DNA from: Antedon mediterranea
Lineage: Eukaryota; Echinodermata; Crinoidea; Comatulida; Antedonidae
DNA length: 64,000 nt
NCBI RefSeq assembly: GCF_964355755.1
Contig: NC_092670.1
Span: forward strand, 39,295,795 to 39,359,794
Reading direction: 5' to 3'
A model generated the notes under the pieces. That model made no database searches, had not been told where the DNA came from, and saw only the letters and a program-made list of their open reading frames with translations. Position numbers and translations under genes: made by a program. This document shows, piece by piece, positions 51,801 through 58,326 of this stretch; position 1 is the first letter of the stretch; each line of letters begins with the position of its first letter.

Positions 51801-54800
51801 CAGCATTAGTGATTGTGTTTTCTTCTTTACTAAGGGTTACTCTTGCTCCTGTTGTCGTTGCAGCTCTTACGCTCATTATGTTGTGTGGGTACGTTGGTAT
51901 GTACAGGGCATTTTTTAAGACAGTTTCTACTTTCTCGTTGTTTTCATCTATCAGGTTTATGTGTGCATGTCCTCTCTTTACTGCAACACCTTTTGCTACG
52001 CTACCATCCGCAAGTTCAATAGTATGATTAAGGCTTTTAAAGGTTGGATCAAAACTGGAGAATTTCTCTCGGTCATTTACTACATGTGAGGTGCAGCCAG
52101 TGTCTACTAAAATACCATTTTGACATGTTATGTTTCCTGACACTTGAAAGAAAAAGGAATGTTCAAATCCATCCTCCGCTTTCTTTATTTGGTCCTTTGG
52201 TTTATTTCTGAAACAGTCCTTGTCAAGGTGATTGGCATTCTTGTGGTATTTACAGGTTTTTGTAGGGCAATCTTTTATCAAGTGGTTAGGTGATCCGCAC
52301 TCGTAGCATTTTCTGGAGTTTTGTGGGTTTCCAACTTTCATCACTCTGTCGTTATTAGATTCTGGTGTATTTAGTTTCTCTGATTCTGCGAACTTTCTTA
52401 AGGATGTTTTAAATTCTACAAAAGATATGTCTTTTTCTTGTGTATTTATGTATATTTTAAATGGAGCGTATGCTCCAGGCAAACCTTTTAATACCATTGC
52501 TGTTAGAAGTGCGTCACTAGGTGTTTCTTTTGCTCTTTGTAATGATGTGATAATCTTTTCCACTCTGATAATGAACGACGTGCAGTCCTCCTCACCCATT
52601 TCGAGTGTTGTTAGTTTGGTGTAAAGTTGCACCACTTTTGGTTTAGATTTGCTAGAATATTCGGTTCTTAAAATAGACAGAGCTTTTCTCCCGTCATCAG
52701 TTGCATCGTTAATGATCAACGATAATGACTTGTCGTCCAGGAATTGTATCAGCTCCGAATACGCCTTTTCATTTTTATGGTTGTCATCGTCGGTGGCTGG
52801 CTCCGGCTGTGTAGACGTAATCGTGCTTTTTAACGCTGGTTTTAGTGTGTTTAGGTACCCTAGAAATTTTACTTCCCAAAGTTCATATTTTTCTTCATCT
52901 CCGTTAAAAAGCAATCTTTGAAAACGGCTGGGCCCATAACCTGTTGAATCCATTGTAACCTGGAATCGGGAATATATAGAAATAATAATATAGAAACTAT
53001 GGAAATTAAAGAGCAAAGTGTGTTTTATTTATCATCTCACGAGGTTTCACAAAAAAAAAGAGACCCGCGAATAATGACAGTATGGCACGTCAAAGGTGCA
53101 TTATATATAAGGGGATAACTTAACATACTGTATATAATTTATTATAAACTTTGTTTTACAGAACCCATCTGTGCTAAGAAATGCAGTAATGGCGGAACAT
53201 GTATGGTAAACAATGGCGTAGAAGAATGCCAATGTGCGACGGACTTTGAGGGTGATAACTGTGAAAACAACGAATGTACGTAATTCAATTAAATGTTTCA
53301 AAAAAATGTATAAAAATATAACCTATATTTTGATGTCCCTTCATTGACAATCCAGTAAAGCAGTAATGATTCTTTCAAGGGACGTGCATGGCTTTTGTTA
53401 CACTGCAAGTTCAAGACGAATACGTTTTTAAAATTCATCGTCTGTTACATATCCTAGAATATGCAGCAGACTTCCAAAGAAATTAGACAATGTTCTACAG
53501 TATCAGACTTTAGCTCACCAAACATGTTATCTTGAAGTACTAACATAAGTTTATGTGCTTTGGTTTAATTATTACTACTTTCTATGTATTTCAGTATATA
53601 TTTTATTTGTGTTAATGTTGGAGTATTACTCCTGGCAAATGTTTTAACCTATCGAAAATTATTTTTTTAGCCAGTTCTTTCTTTCTTTCTGGCAACATTT
53701 TAAAACGCTACTTGTTGCAAACGACTACTTTAATTTCCTCCACACTCGTGTGGTGTTCATAACTTGGGGTCAAAGATCAAAAGAGGATTAGTATAGTACA
53801 AATTACAGAAAATTGATAAAAGACTACTTCTCTCCACAAATGACATACTAGTCAAGTGTTGTCTTTCGCACATGTGTATTGTTATGATAGTAGTGTATTC
53901 GGGGTGTCCATAGAATTAGGGTCAAAGGTCAGGAAGGGGATATTTGTTGTTGATATCAGTTCCATTCCATTATTTTTTTAATATACACTATACATATACA
54001 CTGGACTCAGTCAGTGTGTTATGGGTCAACTCAAGATTAGAATGTGTTTAAAGTTTATTCAAAACAATAGATAGTACATTATTTTCCGTTGCACATCATT
54101 CTCATGAGAAAGAGTTTATATGGTGTTCAAGGATGTTGGATCAATTTCGATTTCAATTTTTCGATGGGTAAAGATATTTTCAATTTCATATACAACGTCA
54201 TAATTGGAATGATAAATTATCGTATTTTACAGCTTCATCAAGTTCAATAGAGATTGCAATAGGATTGTTCTTTGCCGGCATTGTTATTGGACTGTTGGTT
54301 TCTGCTGGAGTCGTATTTAAACACAAATGGTCTATAAAGGTGTGTAAGAGCCCGTTCGGACGTAATTTACACGTGTAATGGTCGCGTGTGGCGTAAATAA
54401 TTGAGATAAACTTTCAGCAAGATAATGAACAATTTCAATGGCTAGTTTATCTCAAAATGTACACCACACGCGACCATTGCACGTGGAAATTGTTACGTCC
54501 GAACGGGCTCAAAGGAAGAAGAGGAGGAATGAATTTCTAACATTATACAGAAAGGAAATTCTGCTATAAACACACTACTATTTTTTCAGTAGTAGGTAGT
54601 TAGCTGATCTTACCATATCTCGTGGCTCCTGAGAAAATGCAAACAAAAAATGTTGAGTATTTTTTATACAGCGCGAAAATTGAATAAATACTGAGTATTT
54701 TGAACTATACGATCCACTGCTAAGAACGTGCAACACAAAAAATATAGAAATAGAAATGTGACTAACCGATACATAGTACCTTCATTTTGTCTTATTTGTG

Positions 54801-55326
54801 CTTCGAGATTCCAAGGTTCTAAAAAACGGGCACGCAATGAAGATTAACATCATAAAGTAGTAATTCATTTTTTTAATTTATTTTTATAATTCACAGAAGA
54901 AATCGGCCGAAAACGGATTTATTGATTCAAGTAATCCCGATGTAAGTTGTTAACTTTACAAAAAACTATATTATATCCTATGCACACCATGTCATCCCTT
55001 TCTAAAATAAATCCATCCCGATTCCGATTCTGTTGGTGAACCATTCCTCGCTCACTTTACCATTTACTGTATCCTTATTCTAATGATATTACTAATTATT
55101 TAACAATTTCTTCGGATCCTCATTAAGTGCAAGATCACATCCACACTTAGGTATCGTGTTATTAAAAAGTTCTAATCGGCTGGTGTTTTTTTTTCAGGCA
55201 CACACGGACACTAAGGAACTGCATGAATACATGGCAACCATAGAGCCAGTTGGCATAGACAACAATGACACTCTATATATGACTGTAGAAGACACGGTTG
55301 AAGATTACATTAGTACATTAATGTAA
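42840..55326 (+). CDS. Gene C: HYR-LDLa-YWTD propeller-HYR-EGF type I membrane protein
   Basis: Twelve exons: 42840-42912, 43635-43892, 44616-44759, 44997-45236, 45334-45493, 46320-46435, 47039-47329, 48427-48663, 53162-53275, 54233-54339, 54897-54941 and 55198-55326. The total is 1914 nt, 637 aa, in frame. Domains: signal peptide; HYR (25-110); LDL-receptor class A (about 112-150; CDGNIDCIDGADESMC); about 268 residues of YWTD-like beta-propeller (160-427; GIDYDPVLQEIYITD, IAIDPISRTIFWA, TLFWSGDSSIDRG, DFIYYTSWDKDNIKKV); a second HYR (428-506); EGF (507-544; CSNGGTC, CQCATDFEGDNC); TM (about 550-570); tail with HEYMATI and TLYMTV, ending VEDYISTLM. LDLa plus propeller is known from LDL-receptor-type proteins. 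Joining it to HYR and a TxYxxV tail is unusual. A copia element lies in the intron before the EGF exon. The propeller blade count is approximate. Confidence 0.82.
43128..43230 (-). mobile_element. LINE/SINE 3' tail in intron 1 of gene C
   Basis: GATTCAAGATTCAAGATTCAAG followed by AAATTTTATTTGTCCAT is the reverse complement of a typical retroposon end (ATAAAATTT...CTTGAATC repeats). It is absent from the homologous gene A intron, so it came after the A/C duplication. Confidence 0.6.
43283..43422. mobile_element. MITE family 2, copy 3 (intron 1 of gene C)
   Basis: Same ends and internal AAATATGGTAGTGATATG words as the 30171 copy and in the same intron position, so it was inherited through the gene duplication. 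It keeps ATCAAACTAGTTTGAC at the left, missing from the gene A copy. Confidence 0.75.
44083..44575 (-). mobile_element. 5'-truncated LINE with ORF2 C-terminus and (ATT)n tail
   Basis: The minus strand of about 44385-44510 encodes FPRLWEQLPKEIKQC...FKAQLIKHL, the W-x2-LP...FK...L pattern typical of the C-terminus of non-LTR ORF2 proteins. It is followed by a 3' UTR ending in AATAAATATTATTATT, seen on the plus strand as (AAT)n at 44090-44140. It lies antisense in intron 2 of gene C. Family assignment (CR1/L2-like, from the microsatellite end) is tentative. Confidence 0.7.
45867..45975. repeat. (GACC)n element of the TCGG family in an intron of gene C
   Basis: CATAGTGATACCGGACCGAC, then ACAGACCG units, then ACATAGTGAACTATAGAGTCGCGTC and GCGACTAAAAACAT. 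The flanks are the same as at 18405-18545. The conserved ends show it moves or duplicates as a unit. Confidence 0.8.
46578..46690. repeat. 43-bp tandem repeat, 2.5 units
   Basis: AATTAGATAGTGACAGCATA starts at 46578, 46621 and 46664. The first two units continue with GGCCTATATGGTTTGAATTACAT; the third is cut short. Intronic in gene C. Confidence 0.9.
46780..46990 (-). mobile_element. Probable reversed LINE tail in intron 6 of gene C
   Basis: TTCAGTTTCAGTTTTATTATCC at the left is the reverse complement of a GGATAATAAAACTGAAACTG end typical of retroposon tails. The rest has no coding match that I recognise. Confidence 0.4.
47588..47772. mobile_element. MITE family 1, copy 3 (intron of gene C)
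   Basis: TTAAGCTTGGTTCCCACTAG at the left is inverted at the right as CTAGTGGGAACCACGCTTTA. The interior is nearly the same, base for base, as the copy at 15782-15965 (AACGTAACGCAAGGA, GTTTTAACCAATGACAAGCG). The high identity of two distant copies suggests recent activity. Confidence 0.85.
47997..48154 (+). pseudogene. Decayed HYR exon inside gene C
   Basis: After CCTCAG the sequence encodes NGCLEDFILPTDDGKTNRP and THWIELKAT, matching the first half of the HYR type in genes B (38079) and D (61600, 63836). It then diverges and ends at TAG without a donor or the FTV(T)I(I)G end. It is best skipped: the gene C frame closes without it. Confidence 0.65.
48772..48957 (-). repeat. 3' LTR of the copia element
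   Basis: 186-bp direct repeat of 52943-53125, preceded on the plus strand by the target duplication TACTG (48767-48771). Differences from the 5' LTR are an extra AT in ACTATATGG, one A near AGAAATAATAA, and two substitutions. Confidence 0.93.
49041..50690 (-). CDS. pol: Copia reverse transcriptase / RNase H part of pol (second reading frame)
   Basis: About 549 codons on the minus strand. It contains the copia-type reverse transcriptase: WKRAMDEEL near the start, KARYVAKGFNQ, VHQMDVKSAYLNADID, LYGLKQSGRNWN and the catalytic WVDDILIA. A copia RNase H region follows, with SYCDSDWASSDDRKSTTGY, STCESEYM and KHIDIRYHFIRD. The frame differs from the upstream gag-integrase frame by one position. The two frames overlap at 50623-50690, and the copia-like sequence switches frame there (RYPQRERK in this frame). 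Copia elements normally encode one polyprotein, so this is a one-base indel or, less likely, a programmed shift. The first residue is not a true start. Confidence 0.92.
   Translation of the reverse strand: MMNAHRRYPQRERKYPNYLQEYETEFDSDDSIYHMSCQNVPLTYTEATNSQYSESWKRAMDEELQSLKDNNTFKIVTLPNDKHLIGGKWVFAIKESAEGNHTYKARYVAKGFNQIKGIDYHETFSPTANLTSIRTLMQISVQHNLIVHQMDVKSAYLNADIDTEIYLSQPEGYEIKSENGEKLVLKLNKSLYGLKQSGRNWNQLLHNHLKSNDFKRNPADYCVYTKRNKDDLVIVVIWVDDILIAATNENVLSDFKTNMKNEFKMKDLGEISYFLGIDFKQEADKITMNQTRYTLKVLEKFNMSNCKTRSTPCEVQTGTGPNNEKVQLDRYREIVGSLIYLATCTRPDITWVVSKLSRSLADPKLEDLTTAKHVLRYLKGTVNHKLVYRKSDSMKLTSYCDSDWASSDDRKSTTGYIFSLNECSAPISWKTRRQPTVALSTCESEYMGLGAATQEALYLLQLLNDICPNEFKCAHISCDNQGAIALSRNPVQRQRSKHIDIRYHFIRDVLKDGQINIQYCPTEDMVADILTKPATKVKLEKFKIFLFGE
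50623..52954 (-). CDS. gag-pol: Copia gag-protease-integrase
   Basis: About 776 codons. It starts at ATG 52954, which lies inside the end of the 5' LTR, so the primer-binding site is translated. Domains: gag core; CCHC zinc knuckle CYECGSPNHLIKDC (about 216-229) with a second degenerate knuckle after it; aspartic protease VDTGCTSH (about 283-290); GAG-pre-integrase YWHRVLGHCN; integrase core with HSDLAGP, DDHSG, DNGGEY and SPHQNGTAERNWR giving the D-D-E residues; then a C-terminal GKxxxFG-type region and an acidic linker. It reverse-transcribes and inserts its own RNA together with the downstream frame. The frame ends at 50623 after the shift into the RT frame. Confidence 0.92.
52928..52942 (-). 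other. Primer-binding site for initiator tRNA-Met half molecule
   Basis: On the plus strand GCTGGGCCCATAACC equals the anticodon stem-loop region of initiator tRNA-Met (anticodon CAT within GGGCCCATAACC). The minus-strand element is therefore complementary to an internal tRNA segment, directly next to the LTR. Drosophila copia is known to prime from a half tRNA-iMet in this way. The match is read directly; priming is inferred. Confidence 0.8.
52943..53125 (-). repeat. 5' LTR of the copia element
   Basis: 183-bp direct repeat, followed on the plus strand by target duplication TACTG (53126-53130). It contains the gag start codon at 52954-52952. It should carry the element promoter; no clear TATA position was assigned. 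Confidence 0.93.
54348..54510. mobile_element. Foldback element next to the TM-exon donor of gene C
   Basis: GAGCCCGTTCGGACGTAA at the left is inverted at the right as TTACGTCCGAACGGGCTC. Inner arms TAATGGTCGCGTGTGG / CCACACGCGACCATTG and GAGATAAACT / AGTTTATCTC also pair. It begins 8 bp after the TM exon end (54339), leaving only GTGTGTAA of the original intron start. No copy exists in gene A, B or D. Confidence 0.85.
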
Positions 55327-56040
55327 ATAAGTCAACAAAGAAATGAACGTAATTCTGTAAAAGAATTATAATTGTACTATTGTTTTTATTTTAGAATAAA
55401 GCATTACGGTTTTGAGCAATCTTTTATAATTTATTCATTCAAGTTAACATTTATTTCTTTCAAATCAAAATAAAAACATTTCTTTCAATTTACAAATGAT
55501 TAATGAAATTATAACAGACTGGAAAAGAAAGAAGTGGTAATAAATATCTTTTAAGTTTTGAAAGTGACAAAGTCCCAAAAGTAAATATATGTCCTAAAAG
55601 TATATTATGGTGTTTTAAATTTGAATTTGGGAGTATTACAAAATTCTGACACAAATATGTATTTTCATGTTTATCCTGGATAGATGGGTCACTGAAATCC
55701 GAAAATGACGAATGTTTGTTTGCTCGATGGCCAACAATTAGGGAATATGATGAGGATTATCATTAAACTTTGATTAATGAGAATCTAAAAATCTAAAATT
55801 ATAACTATAATTGATGTCATTTTGTTACATTTTTGTTTTAGAATTTAGGTTATCAATTAGAAAATACTGCATGGTCATTTAGTTTTAGTTATCTGTATAT
55901 TATATTTTACTTCTCTTTATAGAAATAGAGTACAGTACATATACAATTTTTAAATTGAGATTCACAGGTTGTACGGTTTTTTAGTATAATAAAGAAGATA
56001 AAAACAATATAATCGTCTTACAACTCTCGACGAAGACAAT
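55327..56040. other. Duplicated 3' region of gene C
   Basis: Matches the post-stop regions of genes A and B up to about 55920 (GAACGTAATTCTGTAAAAG, GATGGGTCACTGAAATCCG, GCTCGATGGCCAACAATTAG), with several internal deletions. It then jumps to the TTTTTTAGTATAATAAAGAAG part of the 28.7/35.4/41.7-kb block. AATAAAGCATTACGG near 55395 is a candidate poly(A) signal. Confidence 0.6.
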
Positions 56041-56370
56041 GGTCCACAACAGGACGGCAATAACGTCATGGAATCACCTGCCAAAATTGATACAGTGTTC
56101 AGAAACCATCAATCAATTCAAAAGAAATATCAGGAAACATCTCAAAGAGGTTATGCTTGAAAGATTATAATTTATATTTATATTGTCACTTCATGTGTTA
56201 TTGTTTATTGTAAATGTTTATTCTTATGGTGTTTTTATCCTTAAGGGCCACAATGGAAATAAGTTTGACCTTTGGTTACTTTTTTGTGTTACCCTGAATT
56301 CATTCTTTGTATTTTTTTTTATGTTGTGTTATTTTATGAATTCGAATAAAGAAATGAAAAAAATGAAAAA
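56041..56370 (+). mobile_element. 5'-truncated LINE (ORF2 C-terminus plus 3' UTR)
   Basis: About 56050-56170 encodes TAITSWNHLPKLI...INQFKRNIRKHLKEV and a stop, the typical end of a non-LTR ORF2 protein. The following GGGCCACAATGGAAATAAG and the AATAAAGAAATGAAAAAAATG end are retroposon 3'-UTR features. A 130-codon open frame starting at 56183 lies mostly in this UTR and is not called as a gene. Confidence 0.65.
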
Positions 56371-56869
56371 AACAGGGGGTTATAACAACAGCAATCACAA
56401 GGAGCATGAACTCAATATGCAGGAAATGAATAAAGAACATGACAATCACACTCAAGTTATCACCTGGAACAATATCATATTGATTTTGTTTGTTTGTTTA
56501 GTTTACATCATTATTTTGAACTCGGTTTTTTTTAATCAAATTCATAATTATTCATCAAGTACTTGCATACAATAAGCTAATCCCTATTACTGTAGGTAAA
56601 TCATTATTCCGATTGTCATTGTCACTTGAGAGAGAAATATCGTATATTATGGACAAAAATCATCGTCCATGCATATCATATGTTATTTTTAAGAAATTTA
56701 AATATATACAATAAAAAACGAAATTACAATGCTTAGATTAAAAGTACATGAAGCGTAGGGCCTATTATTTCTAAACGCCAGTGGAATGGTTGACGGTATA
56801 TTGTAAGCTGATATTTGTAGCGTCTTTTTTCTTCAATTAGTTTGCTATCAAACAAAAAGAAAAGTAAAG

Positions 56870-57070
56870 ATGCCGACTTTGTTACATTACATTATGCTAA
56901 GCCTAACTGTGTGTGATGTGTAGCCTATGCAGGTAAGATTCTTCATATTCGTTGAACAATTTTTCTTTACCAGTATCTACGGTTTCTATGACAACAACAT
57001 AAACACAGCCTTTTTGTTCAATACAACCTATAATTCAAATCAAGCGACGATCACGTGGACGCTGTAACTA
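56870..57070 (+). pseudogene. Decayed type-1 receptor start (signal exon plus HYR fragment)
   Basis: ATG at 56870 begins LLHYIMLSLTV, matching the signal exons of genes A and C. TAG at 56921 interrupts it before the normal CAG|GTAAG donor (56932). At about 56995-57066 a piece of the first HYR exon (CTATAATTCAAATCAAGCGACG, CACGTGGACG) follows with most of it deleted. It is a dead third copy of the A/C-type gene. Confidence 0.75.
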
Positions 57071-57779
57071 AAAGTCTTGTTAAATATAGTGCACGAAAGT
57101 TTACTTCATAGACTCGTTTCTAGATGACGTGAGATAGTCAGTCAAATTCTTTCTCATGGCAGACGCAGAATCTGGTGGTGATGCTCTGACAAAAGTTGAC
57201 TGTCAATATTTGATGGCCATCGTCTTCCTAGAGAACGCCATTCCTATAACAGAATCGCTTCGGGAATATCTTAAGTTCAATATTTTATCAAAGGATTAGT
57301 TCTGCACGAATAAATATAGTTTGCATGGATCTCACGAGGAATCTGTATACAAATCTAAACGTCAGTAGAGGAGAATTCAATTTGCGACAAGAAATACTAT
57401 AGGAAAATGTTGATGCATTGCGTCATTTACCACAAAGCCATCTTCGTCGTCCAATTAGAATTTGTTTAGCTACCGTACACCAAATAAGGTTGAAAATTAA
57501 GGTTTTTGATACATTTCATTTATTGAAATGTTTGTGAATGATACACAGAATTCTATTCAGATGAGCCTAAGAATAGAAAAAATGGAGTCCGCCCTTTCCC
57601 TTTTATTGATTTTTATCGTTTACGTGGAGAGAGGGAAACTACTATCGTACATTATAGGCCAAAATTATGAACAAAGTGATCGCTCATGCATAGCGACTTT
57701 TAAGAAATTTGAATTGTGTACAATAATGCAATTTGACGTAAATAAAAGTGATTCCAAAAAATCCTTGTAGTTTGTCATT
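57071..57779. other. Short unexplained region
   Basis: An ATG at 57156 opens a 47-codon frame (MADAESGGDALTKVDCQYL...) ending at 57299. It has no recognised domain and no obvious splice context, and could be a transposon fragment or chance. Nothing else was recognised. Confidence 0.3.
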
Positions 57780-58326
57780 GCATGAGCCAAGAACCACGTC
57801 AATCCCATCTCAATGTATCACTTTAAATGGTTACATCTTAAAATGTTCGTGCTATGTTACATGTTACATTCATTTAATACAATTAATTAGCTACTCAAGT
57901 TCACACAATGGTAATCATAGTTACTTGCATATACTTATCACACAATACCATCAATATTGAGACTTTGAAGCTGCGTGTGTGTCACCTATATTGTTTAATA
58001 ATTATTGTGAGTTAATTATCATTGCACCGTTGATCATTGCCATGATGATCATCATCGTCATACAGAAGGGGAAATATGAAAAAAAATTAAATAGTCTATT
58101 GTACAAAGTAATCACTCATGCATTGTTTAACTAACTTGACTTTGAACAATAAGATTTAATTCAACGTAAATCAAAACAAAATTACAATACTGCGATCAAT
58201 AGGACATTTAATAATGTTTTATATTATAGCCTGTTCGTAACGACAATATATACAGTTACTGTCTAAATTACACTGACATTGGTGTACTACTAGAAGACGA
58301 ACGACTATATCAGACAACTATAAATC
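57780..58326 (+). promoter_or_regulatory. Type-2 promoter block of gene D
   Basis: Duplicate of 37310-37689. TATATA at 58247-58252 lies about 75 bp before the ATG. ACAGTTACTGTCTAAATTACACTG and ACTATAAATCATGGTGAATC are shared with gene B. Promoter role inferred. Confidence 0.5.

Larger units (their letters stand above)
48772..53125 (-). mobile_element. Ty1/copia LTR retrotransposon, near-complete, recent
   Basis: The whole element is on the minus strand, 4354 bp. LTRs at 52943-53125 (5') and 48772-48957 (3') differ by only about two substitutions and small 1-2 bp indels. Each starts TGTTAAGTTATCCCC and ends CAACA on the minus strand. The 5-bp target duplication TACTG is at 48767-48771 and 53126-53130. 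The primer-binding site lies right next to the 5' LTR (52928-52942). A purine-rich GATGTGGGGG abuts the 3' LTR. Protein order is gag, protease, integrase, reverse transcriptase, RNase H, as in copia. It sits antisense in gene C, in the intron before the EGF exon. Confidence 0.95.

Noticed and set aside
56183-56575. 130-codon frame with two hydrophobic stretches
   Set aside because: Begins inside the 3' UTR of a truncated LINE and continues into the duplicated array block; low complexity, no family match.
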